Positions 1-9,237 of a DNA stretch of 64,000 nt are shown piece after piece. The notes under the pieces are model-generated. The model ran no database searches. It was not told the DNA's origin and saw only the letters and a list, made by a program, of their open reading frames with translations. The number at the start of each line of letters is the position of its first letter. Within the stretch, counting starts at the first letter, position 1. The stretch comes from Periplaneta americana (Eukaryota > Arthropoda > Insecta > Blattodea > Blattidae). The DNA is taken from contig NW_027185566.1 in assembly GCF_040183065.1 (NCBI RefSeq), positions 62,001 to 126,000 of the forward strand, given 5' to 3'. The translations under genes were made by a program, and so were the position numbers.

Positions 1-826
1 CAATAAGAGCTTCTTTATTAGCCTGTACAACGGATCCAGCAGGAGATATATCAATTTTAGTGGAAGGAACAACCTGAATATCTTCTAGTTTGATCATTTT
101 ACCTTTATACGCAAAAAAAACTTGAGGCCAAGTATAAAAAGCTCGAAATTTATTGTAGATCTCTTGAGCAGAATGTCGGCGAAAATCTATAAAACCGTCT
201 TCTTTTTTTATTTTTCCACAAAATGAAGGTGTCCCGACCTGAGGTCGAGCTCCAGAAATTTTACCAGTTTTTTGGTAGTCTTCCAAGAATTCTTGGAGGG
301 TTTGTGCTGCTAGTTCTGCCAATTCTGAACGGAGTGCTGGGTAAAGGATATGAGGAGAGATAAGATGTTTTTTTATCCAGTGGATATTTCCGTCATCCAT
401 TTTTTCGTTAATTTTTTGGAGTGTAATGCCCGTTTCTGTGTCATTGCGAAGTAGTGCTTCTTGTATAGGAGAAGCACCACGATAAGCGGGTAATAAGGAT
501 GCATGAAGATTAAATGTTCCTAGTGAGGCTATGTTAAAAAATTCGGAAGGGAGTATTTTTCCGTAAGAAATAACAATCATAAGATCTGGTGTTAAATGTT
601 GTATCTGAGTTAAAAATTTAGGATCTTTTATTATTTTGGGTTGCAAAATAGGGATGTTATTTTCTTCTCCATAAATTTTGGGGAGTGGTTTTTGTATAGA
701 CTTAGAGCGGTGGGTCAGCTCTTTATCTAGACCTGTAATAATTGTAAGTACTTGAGTCATATTATTCAACACTCGTAATGTGGGGATACAAAAATCGGAA
801 TTACCCAAAAAAATGGTTTTAAGCAT
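1..826 (-). CDS. fmt: Methionyl-tRNA formyltransferase (3' end beyond window)
   Basis: Formylates initiator Met-tRNA. My translation of the minus strand from the ATG at 826 begins MLKTIFLGNSDFCIPTL, which fits the family N-terminus, and contains the HASLLPAYRGASPI segment with the formyl-folate-binding SLLP motif, followed by ETGIT. About 275 codons are visible; the family is usually near 310 residues, so only the C-terminal tRNA-binding part is cut off by the window edge. The start overlaps the end of def by 8 bases, which implies translational coupling. Formylase and deformylase act at opposite ends of the same N-terminal Met cycle and are often neighbours. Confidence 0.95.
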   Translation of the reverse strand, partial: MLKTIFLGNSDFCIPTLRVLNNMTQVLTIITGLDKELTHRSKSIQKPLPKIYGEENNIPILQPKIIKDPKFLTQIQHLTPDLMIVISYGKILPSEFFNIASLGTFNLHASLLPAYRGASPIQEALLRNDTETGITLQKINEKMDDGNIHWIKKHLISPHILYPALRSELAELAAQTLQEFLEDYQKTGKISGARPQVGTPSFCGKIKKEDGFIDFRRHSAQEIYNKFRAFYTWPQVFFAYKGKMIKLEDIQVVPSTKIDISPAGSVVQANKEALI

Positions 827-1340
827 GTTTTTTCCTAAAATCTTGCAAAAATTCGTCAACTTGCTTTCTTTCAGTAGCTAAGACTTTGTCTGTAAATAAA
901 ATTCCGTGTAAATGGTCAAATTCATGTTGAATGATTCTCGCAATCCAATCTTCTGCCACTATTTCAAAGGGCTGATTGTTTTCGTCTACGGCTTTGAGTA
1001 GAACTTTTTTATACCTCTTTACATTAGCATACAAATCAGGAATAGATAGACAACCTTCTTTAGCGATTTCCGTTTTTTCATTAGTTAATGGGGTGAGTAC
1101 TGGATTGATAACAATAAGAGGGGGCTGTTTATTTTCCTCTTCTTCTTCTGGGGTGGGGTCGGCAATAAATATTTGGTAATCCACACCTACTTGTGGAGCA
1201 GCTATACCTACTCCGTTGGCAGATTTCATTGTTTCTATCATATTTTGACATAAGTTCTTAAGTTCTTCATCAAAAACGGTCACGGTTTTTGTCTTTTTCC
1301 TGAGAATAGGATTTCCATAGTGTGTGATATCTAAAACCAT
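819..1340 (-). CDS. def: Peptide deformylase
   Basis: Removes the formyl group from nascent proteins. All three family motifs are visible: GVGIAAPQVG near residue 43, EGCLSIP with metal ligand Cys97, and QHEFDHLHG with ligands His139 and His143 and catalytic Glu140. At 173 residues it has the normal length. An acidic run (EEEEE near residue 65) forms an insertion typical of a surface loop. A purine-rich AGGA lies a few bases before the ATG. It is followed at once by fmt with an 8-base overlap and preceded by an exonuclease gene on the same strand. Confidence 0.97.
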   Translation of the reverse strand: MVLDITHYGNPILRKKTKTVTVFDEELKNLCQNMIETMKSANGVGIAAPQVGVDYQIFIADPTPEEEEENKQPPLIVINPVLTPLTNEKTEIAKEGCLSIPDLYANVKRYKKVLLKAVDENNQPFEIVAEDWIARIIQHEFDHLHGILFTDKVLATERKQVDEFLQDFRKKHA

Positions 1341-1412
1341 AATTTTTCCTACATTTACATTCCTTAAATTTAGTTAAAAACTCCAAAAATACAAGGTTTT
1401 TCTCTTGAAATT

Positions 1413-2060
1413 CTAGAAGAGAGAGTCCTTAAATTCTTGTTCTGGTACTTTTGTGGATGGGGCTTTTGGAATTGTGAGAGAGGGAGAACTGGATAGAGAT
1501 GCGAAAGAAACTTTTTTATAGATCTCATAACTTAAAAGAATGTCGTAATAAGCATCGTGAAGTTTTTGATTATCAACATAAATACCGAGTATATCTGCAA
1601 CTGTTGATAACCTAAAATTTGCCATTTCGGCTCGTTTTTCCTTCAAAAAATCCATAGCTAATGTCATAATATCAATGGCTGGATTCCAAAAGTAACTACC
1701 AAAAAATTTATTACCTTGTCTTATAAAGAATGCTCTCATAAAATCAAAATCAAAAGGAGCGTTGTAGGCTAAAAAGAAAAATTTATCTTTTTTGTCATAT
1801 TGCCCAATATAATTCTGCAAAAATTGGGTTAATACCTCCAGTTGTGTAAGTGCTGAAGGGTAGTTTTGTATTTCTTCTACAGTTTTTCCAGTAACATTTA
1901 AAGCTTCTGCATCTATTTTAGAATCAGGTATAGGAGCCACATCGAGTATAATTTTATCTTGTATAACATCATCTATTTGTACTAGGGCGGCAATTTGTAT
2001 TATGGAATGCTCATATGGATTAATTCCAGTGGTTTCTACATCTAAAAATAAATATTTCAT
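1413..2060 (-). CDS. DnaQ-like 3'-5' exonuclease (DEDDh)
   Basis: A DEDDh exonuclease-domain protein, related to the proofreading epsilon subunit of DNA polymerase III or to stand-alone RNase T-type enzymes. Exo I is FLDVETTG at the N-terminus, Exo II is NAPFDFDF and Exo III is LHDAYYD, which supply the Asp, Glu, Asp, His and Asp residues of the two-metal site. I chose the ATG at 2060, because it puts the Exo I motif at residue 5, as usual. A longer in-frame GTG at 2090 is possible but has no ribosome site. The C-terminus is a Ser/Pro-rich tail ending in QEFKDSLF, which loosely resembles a beta-clamp-binding tail (inference). First gene of the exonuclease-def-fmt group. Confidence 0.85.
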   Translation of the reverse strand: MKYLFLDVETTGINPYEHSIIQIAALVQIDDVIQDKIILDVAPIPDSKIDAEALNVTGKTVEEIQNYPSALTQLEVLTQFLQNYIGQYDKKDKFFFLAYNAPFDFDFMRAFFIRQGNKFFGSYFWNPAIDIMTLAMDFLKEKRAEMANFRLSTVADILGIYVDNQKLHDAYYDILLSYEIYKKVSFASLSSSPSLTIPKAPSTKVPEQEFKDSLF

Positions 2061-2134
2061 AAACCATAAAATCCTTTTTTTTACTAACACTGAGAATTAA
2101 ATTTAATACCTTGAGCCAGAAATAAGGAATAGAA

Positions 2135-3817
2135 ATGAAGTTAATTGAGCTATCAGAAATTCGAGAGGGTTCCTTACGACAATTCCTTCTCAACTACGAT
2201 AAGAAATCTATTCCAAAAAATCGACTAACTATAGAATATTTAGAACTTTTTCAACAACATTGGGATACCGTCTTACTGTCCTTGGAACCGTTAGATTTAT
2301 ATCTATTAATGTCCGTGTTTTTAAAGGATGGAGTAGATATTTATCAACTCACAATAGGGATAGAAGAGGAGACTGTAAAACAAAGTGTAGAAAGATTGGA
2401 AAAACTTTGTTTATGTACGCTTAGGCTCAATATCACTCATCTGAAAATGATATCTAAACTTTATATGTTTGAGGAAATTCGAGAATTTTTATCTCAGGAA
2501 GAGAAAGTTAAATCTTTTTCTTCATTTGAACAGGCATTGAGCAAGATTGATGTATTGACATCTCAAATTTTATCATCAGATATCCCAGATGAGATCGTTC
2601 ACTTTTTTTATTCGTATGGATTTTATGTCCCTCAAAATATTTTAGAACAAAGTTTTGTTCCAGACATGTTGCGGTACTTGCAGGAAGGAGATTTTTTGAA
2701 ACAGACATTTTTAATTTCCACCAAGAATCCTCTTCAACCTAAATCTTATTTATGTTATACACTTCATTTTAGCACTTCTGGTAGAAAAGATTATAATATT
2801 GTGCAAACTCGGAGTTTTCAAACTCAGGTAATTAACGATTTAGCACGGTTAGTTCTTCAAGTTCAACGGGAGGGGTTAAAAACAACTAAAAAGGATGAAA
2901 TGAGTAAAAAATCTCTAGAGAAATTTTACAAAATTATTCCGCAAGAATCTCTTTTATGGTTTTTACTTCAATTTTTAAAACATAAAAATTATCTTGAAAT
3001 GGTGGATCATGAAACGTATAAAGTATCTGAAAATTTCCTTTCTTTTTTTAAAAAGTCTCTTATTGAAACTTATCAAGAATTGCTAAAAACAGATTCTGTT
3101 CTTCAGGATATTGTCAATATTGTGCAAGGGTTACCTTCTTCTCTTGTTTCTTTTGCAGATATTGTATTAGCTTATTTAAAGCAACAACCACAACTTTTAG
3201 AAAGTTATATGGATAAAAGGGAACTCCGGCGTTCTTTGCTGCAAAAAATAGAATTATTACATTATCTAGGACTTTTAGATCAATCTTATACTTCTCAAGG
3301 ATTAAGTTTTTATTCTATGAGTAGATTTTATAAGAACTCCCATAATTATCATACTCTTCCAAAACCTATATTAACTTTGAGTACTTCTTTTCAGTTGATT
3401 GGAGATATGGAGCAAATCCCACCACAAATCAGTTATATGCTTAGCTTATTTGGAGATATTGAATCCCTTTCTCCCGCTTTAGTTTTTAAAATCGATCAAG
3501 GGACATTTCACAGAGCATTATATTTTGGTTTTGGGATGCACGATTTATTAGATATTTTGAATCATTATGCTAAAACACCTCCGGATGCCTTTGTTGTTCA
3601 ATCTCTAGAGCTATGGACAAGAAATTTTAAAAGAGGCTACTTGCAAGAGGGAGTTATTTTGTATGCCCCGTCGGAAATTTTGGATGAACTAGAATATAAG
3701 CCAGAGTATTCTTTGTATTTGAAAAAAAGAATATCTGCCGAATATGCTATAGTCAGTTTGGAACTGAAAGCTAAAAAAATATTGGAGAAAAGTAATATTT
3801 ATTTTTTTCTGACATAG
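2135..3817 (+). CDS. Stand-alone protein with XPB/Ssl2-like helicase-associated domain
   Basis: A soluble helical protein of 560 residues without signal peptide. No Walker A or DEAD-box motif is visible, so it is not itself a helicase. The last 100 residues (SPALVFKIDQGTFHRALYFG, then DILNHYAKTPPDAFVVQSLELW and RGYLQEGVIL) match the pattern of the helicase-associated domain seen at the N-terminus of XPB/Ssl2-type helicases, where a leucine-rich helix pair is followed by a hydrophobic strand. The first 400 residues look like tandem winged-helix-type segments, but I do not recognise a family. It lies 12 bases upstream of an MFS gene. Function unknown; a link to DNA transactions is inference. 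Confidence 0.6.
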   Translation: MKLIELSEIREGSLRQFLLNYDKKSIPKNRLTIEYLELFQQHWDTVLLSLEPLDLYLLMSVFLKDGVDIYQLTIGIEEETVKQSVERLEKLCLCTLRLNITHLKMISKLYMFEEIREFLSQEEKVKSFSSFEQALSKIDVLTSQILSSDIPDEIVHFFYSYGFYVPQNILEQSFVPDMLRYLQEGDFLKQTFLISTKNPLQPKSYLCYTLHFSTSGRKDYNIVQTRSFQTQVINDLARLVLQVQREGLKTTKKDEMSKKSLEKFYKIIPQESLLWFLLQFLKHKNYLEMVDHETYKVSENFLSFFKKSLIETYQELLKTDSVLQDIVNIVQGLPSSLVSFADIVLAYLKQQPQLLESYMDKRELRRSLLQKIELLHYLGLLDQSYTSQGLSFYSMSRFYKNSHNYHTLPKPILTLSTSFQLIGDMEQIPPQISYMLSLFGDIESLSPALVFKIDQGTFHRALYFGFGMHDLLDILNHYAKTPPDAFVVQSLELWTRNFKRGYLQEGVILYAPSEILDELEYKPEYSLYLKKRISAEYAIVSLELKAKKILEKSNIYFFLT

Positions 3818-3829
3818 TAGGTAAATCGT

Positions 3830-5119
3830 ATGAACGCGTGGAAAGATAAAAAGTTCTTGACTTATTTTGGGCTTTTATATGTTGCCAATTTAGCTGCTAT
3901 TAGTGCTAGTAATAGTATTTTTCTTTCTTCTATTAGTTTGGGTTTGTTGGGGGCTAATAAGACCTTTATTGCCTTTATTATTGCTTTGCCAAGATACATG
4001 GTTATTATTTTGAGTGTTATTACCTACAAACTTGCGGATCGCATCAACAAGAGAAAATTAGTGGCTTGGGGGAGCGTTGTAGGAGTAATTGCTTTTACTG
4101 GTCTTTCTTTTAGTAAAAGTTATGTTTCCCTTATTATTTTTGGGATGCTTTATGGAGCAGCCTATATGGTGGCTCTTACCTATATTACGGCTATGCTTTT
4201 GGATTACACTCCTGTTCATCAACGAATAGGGGTATTGGGTATTTTTACCACGTCTAGTTCATTAGGTTCTTTTTTTGGACCATACTTGACTAACTTTATT
4301 TTACAGAAAGTATTAACGGAAGCAGGAGCTAATGCTGTTTTTCCAAAACTTTCTTTATTTGGGATGTTTTTTTTAGGATCTAATGAACCCAACCCGAACT
4401 TAATGTTTTTGTCTGGAGTTATTTATTATGTGGTAGTGGGAATATTTTTAAGTTTAGCACAAAAATTTGCTACTCATATGGAAAAAGTAATAATACAGAC
4501 CAAACCAACCAACCATAACGCAATGGATAATAGTTTATTTAAAGGGTATTCTGGCTTAATTATGTTGGATATTTTAATGGGAGCTATGTGGATGAGCCTG
4601 ATGACTTTTATTCCAGGTTATGATCATTTTGTTGGTCTTAATGCTAGTATTTGGTTTTTCTCAGGGTTTAGTATTGTGGGATTATTTGGTCGTCTCATTT
4701 TAGCTCCTCAGCTTGGTTCTTGGAAACCTTCTTTAATTGTGAAAGGAGCGTTCAGTATTTATATAGGGTGTTTTGCCGCAATGATACTATTTGATTCTTT
4801 CCCAAACCAGTGGTTATTACTTTTTGTGGGGAGTATGCAAGGTTTAGCTCATGGTGTTATGTATCCTACTATGAATATATTATTTACCCAAAAGACCCCC
4901 TACGTAACAGCCAAAGCTACTCTTGTTTTTGTAGTCTTATTTCAGACGGGAACTATGTTCGATATCCCATTGGGGGCAATTGTGGATTATTTTGGTTATA
5001 AAGCCATGTTTATTTGTGCTTTTATTACTAGTTTAGTTGTTTTTGTTTACTGTCTTTCTCGTCCTGTACTTAAAATTTTTTTAAAAGAGCTGGATGCTAA
5101 TATACTGGTAAAGAAGTAG
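3830..5119 (+). CDS. MFS transporter
   Basis: A 429-residue polytopic membrane protein with about 12 hydrophobic segments and the major facilitator loop 2-3 signature in degenerate form (KLADRINKRKLVAWGSVVG, near residues 64-82). Halves repeat with a cytoplasmic loop near residues 218-235. Substrate cannot be read from the sequence. Its 3' end overlaps the convergent rhomboid gene by 23 bases, so there is no room for a terminator between them. Confidence 0.85.
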   Translation: MNAWKDKKFLTYFGLLYVANLAAISASNSIFLSSISLGLLGANKTFIAFIIALPRYMVIILSVITYKLADRINKRKLVAWGSVVGVIAFTGLSFSKSYVSLIIFGMLYGAAYMVALTYITAMLLDYTPVHQRIGVLGIFTTSSSLGSFFGPYLTNFILQKVLTEAGANAVFPKLSLFGMFFLGSNEPNPNLMFLSGVIYYVVVGIFLSLAQKFATHMEKVIIQTKPTNHNAMDNSLFKGYSGLIMLDILMGAMWMSLMTFIPGYDHFVGLNASIWFFSGFSIVGLFGRLILAPQLGSWKPSLIVKGAFSIYIGCFAAMILFDSFPNQWLLLFVGSMQGLAHGVMYPTMNILFTQKTPYVTAKATLVFVVLFQTGTMFDIPLGAIVDYFGYKAMFICAFITSLVVFVYCLSRPVLKIFLKELDANILVKK

Positions 5120-5879
5120 CCATTTTAGAATAATTGTTGGTTGCCCATACAAAACAAACTAAAATGAAAACAAAACAAATAAACCAAATAAAAGCCCAAA
5201 AAAACGGTCTGTGATGGGTAAAATTATAAGGTAGTTTTTCTAAAATAGCTCCGAGTACAAGCCCTACGAGGAATCCGAATAGATGAACTGTAAATGCAAT
5301 CTGTGGGACAAATAGTCCAATAAAAATATTAAGTATGAGTATGGGTAGGAGTTGTCGTATATAAACGCTTCTTTGTGCCAAAGAAAGACCAGGATGAAAT
5401 AAAAAAAAACCAGTCATGGCTCCTAATAAACCAAAAAGTCCCCCCGAAGCCCCTACGGCAATAATATTCTGATGAGTATAGATGTAAGTTAAAAAACTGA
5501 GATAGTTAGCCAAAAAGCCAGAAATAAAAAAGACAATAAAAATTTGAGGTTTAGTCCAAATATATTGAAGCTGCCGTGCAATCGCAAACAAAGAAAGCAT
5601 GTTGATTAAAAAATGGAAGAAATTGGCATGTAAAAAAATGGAGGTGGTCAAACGAAAAAATTCTAACTGAGGGGTACGAGACAATAACGCTCCCCACAAA
5701 AAAACACTACCTTTAGAACCTGTAAAAAATCCGATGACAAAATAACCGATAATACACAAACTGGTAATAATGTATAAATTACCATACTGATTGATTAATG
5801 AAACGATATCTTTTAAAAATTTAGGAATAACAAAAGTTTTCTTTACTTCATAATCTTGTTTTTTCAGCTCTATTTCCAT
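5097..5879 (-). CDS. Rhomboid-family intramembrane serine protease
   Basis: Six or seven membrane segments follow a 30-residue cytoplasmic N-terminus. The rhomboid catalytic features are present: GASG with nucleophile Ser145 in one membrane segment, His199 in the later segment HLFGFLVG, and the HxxxxHxxxN pattern (His84, His89, Asn93) of the oxyanion region. It cleaves membrane proteins within or near the membrane; the substrate is unknown. It is followed upstream on the same strand by a small lipoprotein gene only 6 bases away, so the two are probably cotranscribed. The 3' end overlaps the MFS gene. Confidence 0.93.
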   Translation of the reverse strand: MEIELKKQDYEVKKTFVIPKFLKDIVSLINQYGNLYIITSLCIIGYFVIGFFTGSKGSVFLWGALLSRTPQLEFFRLTTSIFLHANFFHFLINMLSLFAIARQLQYIWTKPQIFIVFFISGFLANYLSFLTYIYTHQNIIAVGASGGLFGLLGAMTGFFLFHPGLSLAQRSVYIRQLLPILILNIFIGLFVPQIAFTVHLFGFLVGLVLGAILEKLPYNFTHHRPFFWAFIWFICFVFILVCFVWATNNYSKMATSLPVY

Positions 5880-5885
5880 ACTAAC

Positions 5886-6479
5886 TTACCTCTCGATATT
5901 AAACTTGGTTCTATAAAATGGATATAATATTTGTGTGATTCCCCTTTCTGAGCCTGGAAATCCGTGAATAGCATCCCAAGCTTCCCCTATGTGAGAGGGA
6001 TCTATTTCAATGATGAGGTGAAAAAATCCATCATTTGAGTTTCTAGTAATGGTAGCCCCAGCATTAATATCGGTCAAGTCATTTCCTGCTTGATTTTTAA
6101 TAGCTGTAAATAGGGAATCACAAGGGTCTTGACAGTTTCTAATTAACAAACCGTTGTATAGGTAAACGGGTTCACTGATAGAGCCAGAGTTAGATAATGA
6201 TATAAATGCATTTAAATGCTGATAATACAGTGGATTTCCAAAATTAGATTGTTTTATAGAAAAAGAAATCATATATTTATTAGTAGAGGCTTCGTCTGGG
6301 ATGGAGAAAATGTTTGGGTTAAAAGCCAAGTCTATTTTAAGAGGAGTGGCTCGAGTAGTTGCTTTTGCGATGTTGACTTGTGTAAAAGAGGGGTCTAGGA
6401 TCCCTTCCAGATTTTCTATGGACGGACTGGAGCAAAACTGCAAAAGGAGTGAGAGGAGAAAGATTCTAGAAAAAGTCAT
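5886..6479 (-). CDS. Hypothetical lipoprotein
   Basis: A 197-residue protein with a hydrophobic N-terminus (IFLLSLLLQFC) ending in Cys16 and followed by SSPSIEN. This suits a relaxed spirochaete-type lipobox better than the strict LAGC form. The mature part is beta-rich by eye and contains a CQDPC pair near residue 115. I recognise no family. A strong AAAGGAG ribosome site lies 8 bases before the ATG. It is the first gene of a two-gene unit with the rhomboid protease, which could be a processing partner, but nothing in the sequence proves this. Confidence 0.7.
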   Translation of the reverse strand: MTFSRIFLLSLLLQFCSSPSIENLEGILDPSFTQVNIAKATTRATPLKIDLAFNPNIFSIPDEASTNKYMISFSIKQSNFGNPLYYQHLNAFISLSNSGSISEPVYLYNGLLIRNCQDPCDSLFTAIKNQAGNDLTDINAGATITRNSNDGFFHLIIEIDPSHIGEAWDAIHGFPGSERGITQILYPFYRTKFNIER

Positions 6480-6544
6480 ATGGTATTCTCCTTTTAGTCC
6501 GAATTTAACAAAAAATATACCTTAATGTAGGGAGATTTCCAAAT

Positions 6545-7561
6545 ATGGCAGTAATTTCTTTAGATAAAAATGAAAACCGATACCCTCATTCTCCAAAAGT
6601 TTTAGAGTATTTAAAACATATTTCTCCCGAAATTCTTTCTTTTTATGGTTCTAGTGTGGATCCTTTAGTTTACCGTTTGAGTGATGTCTTTCACGTTCCA
6701 GCAGAGCAAATTTTTTTAACTCATGGTGGAGAAGCTCTTCTTAAAGAATCTATTGGTAGTATTCTTGAGCCAGGGGACACTGCTCTTTTACCTCTAGGTG
6801 GATGGGCATACTATACTCAATTGGTGGAAGAAAGAGAGGGTAAATCAGAATTTTTTGTTTTAGATAAAGGGATGAGTGAGTATAGCTACCCTACTTTATC
6901 TATAAAAAACCAGCTTCAAGACTTAAGACCGAAATTACTGATTTTAGCTTCTCCTAATAATCCAACTGGCAATGTAATATATAAACAGGACTTACTGGCT
7001 ATTTTAGAGGTAGCCAAGCAAACAGAAACATTTGTTATCTTGGATGAAGCTTATTTTGGTTTTTCTCAGAGTGATTACAATTGGGAAGATATTAAGCTTT
7101 ATCCAAAGCTACTTATTGTGAGAACATTCTCCAAATTATTTGGATTAGTAGGGCTCCGTATTGGATTTGGATTTTATACGGATGGTTGGGATAGTTTGAA
7201 AAAAGAACTTTATCGGTATTTGGGTTTTTCACGTCTGAGTTCAGAAATTGCTCTATGTGCTCTTAATTCTTTGGAGTACTACCAAAATAATGCGCAAATG
7301 ATTATCCAAGAACGAGAAAAGTTAGAGGATTTTTTTAGAGATATGGGTGCCACTGTGTATAAATCTCACGCCAATTTTATGTTTTTTGAACTTTCTAGTG
7401 AAGTATTTTTGAAATCTCAAGAAGTGTTTAAAACGGCTCCTATAAAAATTAAGTTCTTTTCAGCAGAAAAAGAACCTTGGTTTAAAAATTGTGTTCGAAT
7501 TACTGTGGGACTCCCTGAAGATAACCAATTAGTTTGCCAAATTTTTAAACAAATTGTTTAG
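6545..7561 (+). CDS. HisC-like PLP aminotransferase
   Basis: A fold-type I aminotransferase of 338 residues close to histidinol-phosphate aminotransferase. Visible motifs are SPNNPTGN, LDEAYFGF (the Asp that contacts the PLP ring nitrogen) and RTFSKLFGLVGLRIGF, whose Lys forms the Schiff base; the later Arg in NCVRITVGLP binds substrate carboxylate or phosphate. No other histidine biosynthesis gene is nearby, so it may act on another amino acid such as an aromatic one or an amino sugar precursor. A GGGAG ribosome site precedes the ATG. A glycosyltransferase gene follows. Confidence 0.85.
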   Translation: MAVISLDKNENRYPHSPKVLEYLKHISPEILSFYGSSVDPLVYRLSDVFHVPAEQIFLTHGGEALLKESIGSILEPGDTALLPLGGWAYYTQLVEEREGKSEFFVLDKGMSEYSYPTLSIKNQLQDLRPKLLILASPNNPTGNVIYKQDLLAILEVAKQTETFVILDEAYFGFSQSDYNWEDIKLYPKLLIVRTFSKLFGLVGLRIGFGFYTDGWDSLKKELYRYLGFSRLSSEIALCALNSLEYYQNNAQMIIQEREKLEDFFRDMGATVYKSHANFMFFELSSEVFLKSQEVFKTAPIKIKFFSAEKEPWFKNCVRITVGLPEDNQLVCQIFKQIV

Positions 7562-7587
7562 TATTTGGGTTGGTTAGGGGGCTTTTT

Positions 7588-9213
7588 ATGTTTCAAGGTT
7601 TTTTATCTTTTATCAGACGGTGTTGTTATTCTCCTTATAAATTTTTCATACTTTTTGGCGTAGCTTTTTTAGTTAGAGTATCTACTTTTTTTGTGGACTA
7701 TTATTATCCAGATATGATTGTGAGCTATTTATATCGTAATGGATTAAATGGGGGGTGGTCCCCCATTGTTCATAAAGGATTGGTTTATACTTGGTTTTTA
7801 GATCTTTCTTTTTATCTATTTGGTTGGTCTGCCCGATCTTTGCATATTATGGCTTTCTTTTTAACTTTTTTGGAAGGGCTTCTTGTATATGTTTTAGCAA
7901 GGGTGCTTTTGTATTCTAAAGAAACGGCTTATATGGGGGCATTTTTTTTTATTATTGTGGTTTCCACAGCCCTACCAGAAATTATGGTACCCAATGGAGA
8001 GCAGGTTTTTATGCTCTTTTTTCTTATGGGTTTTATTTGTTTTGCAAGAGCTTATTTTGACAAGAAATACTGGTATTATCTGGGTGTTTTAGTTTCTGTT
8101 GGGTTAGCCGTAAAAACAAAAGAAACGGGGATATGGCTTCCATTAACATTGTTATTCTGTTTTTATGTAGATATTCTTAAAACTTTGTTTAAAACTCGTA
8201 AAGCTATTTTTATAGGGGTTTTTGGAGCCTTTTTTGTGGCTTTGTTGGGAGTAGTTCTTGTATTTACTTATGCCTATCATCATCCTGAAGTCTCTTCTTT
8301 ACATTGGATTGCTAAGGCTTGGGACTATATTCGTATTTATCCTAAATTTAATTTGGTTAAGTGGATTGCAGTAATTTTTTTGCCATTTTTACATCCTTTT
8401 TTGTTTCTTTTTCCTGTGGCTCATCTGTCGTCCCAATTCCAAGCCAATAATTTTCAACGAAGGGAAATTTATCTTTATGGAATTATTTTTTGTTTGTTCC
8501 TTTCTGCTTTTGCTGGAGGGACAAGGCTATATCAACATTATTTTTTCCCACTTTATCCCATTTTAGCTATTCTTTGTGCAGCTTTTATTTCTCGTTCTAG
8601 GTCTACCATAAGTCGTTTTATCAATAAGGTAGGGGGACTTTCTCTTTTTCATATGACAGTGCTTTTGGGACTGTATATTTTTTGGGCACTTATGGTAAAC
8701 CCTCTCAAAGAAGTCTATTTTAAATATCCAGAATTTACACCTAACTCTTATTCTATTTTTTTGTATCCTAATAAGATGGAAAGAGAGACAATTCAGTTTT
8801 TGCATAAAGAAAGAGATAAAAATTCAAAACTGGAAATTTATATCTGGCCTATTGGTCATGTTATGGGGTATTTTTCCAAGATACCGTTTAAAATAGGACC
8901 TTACATTGATGTAGCAGATAATGCCTGCCTACTTTATGAACCTATTGCCATTTGTGCTAAAAAACGAGTGGACTCTTTTTTTAAACTTAATAAAAAGGGC
9001 GATATATTTGTGGAGTATCGAGGTATTTTGGATCTTAGTACATTTTCCGCTAACCCTTTCAAAGCTTTTTTTCAAAAAGGAATGAGTTCCCATCAAAATC
9101 TATTTTCTAAAACAGAAGCCTTCGCTCATGAATTAGAAAAGGAAATGGAGAAACGAGGAGCCAAAAAGGTTCTGAATATAAGAAATGCCCTTTACCTTTG
9201 GAAGAGACCCTAA
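7588..9213 (+). CDS. GT39/ArnT-like membrane glycosyltransferase
   Basis: A 541-residue integral membrane protein with about ten hydrophobic segments and a C-terminal soluble part of about 150 residues. The arrangement, with a short periplasmic loop after the first segment (DYYYPDM), SARSLHIMAFF and a KTKETGIWLPLTLL loop, fits the dolichyl- or polyprenyl-phosphate sugar transferases of the GT39/GT83 type. The substrate cannot be told. I chose the ATG at 7588 because an AGGGGG ribosome site lies 6 bases upstream; a TTG at 7570 is in frame but lacks one. The stop codon sits in the loop of a terminator hairpin. Confidence 0.7.
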   Translation: MFQGFLSFIRRCCYSPYKFFILFGVAFLVRVSTFFVDYYYPDMIVSYLYRNGLNGGWSPIVHKGLVYTWFLDLSFYLFGWSARSLHIMAFFLTFLEGLLVYVLARVLLYSKETAYMGAFFFIIVVSTALPEIMVPNGEQVFMLFFLMGFICFARAYFDKKYWYYLGVLVSVGLAVKTKETGIWLPLTLLFCFYVDILKTLFKTRKAIFIGVFGAFFVALLGVVLVFTYAYHHPEVSSLHWIAKAWDYIRIYPKFNLVKWIAVIFLPFLHPFLFLFPVAHLSSQFQANNFQRREIYLYGIIFCLFLSAFAGGTRLYQHYFFPLYPILAILCAAFISRSRSTISRFINKVGGLSLFHMTVLLGLYIFWALMVNPLKEVYFKYPEFTPNSYSIFLYPNKMERETIQFLHKERDKNSKLEIYIWPIGHVMGYFSKIPFKIGPYIDVADNACLLYEPIAICAKKRVDSFFKLNKKGDIFVEYRGILDLSTFSANPFKAFFQKGMSSHQNLFSKTEAFAHELEKEMEKRGAKKVLNIRNALYLWKRP

Positions 9214-9226
9214 AAATAGGGTCTCT
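9203..9226. terminator. Bidirectional hairpin terminator
   Basis: An 8-base-pair perfect stem AGAGACCC / GGGTCTCT encloses the 8-base loop TAAAAATA. It lies between two convergent genes (glycosyltransferase and enolase) and includes the glycosyltransferase stop codon in its loop. A run of T follows on the plus strand within the end of eno. Confidence 0.75.
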
Positions 9227-9237
9227 TGGAGGTATAA

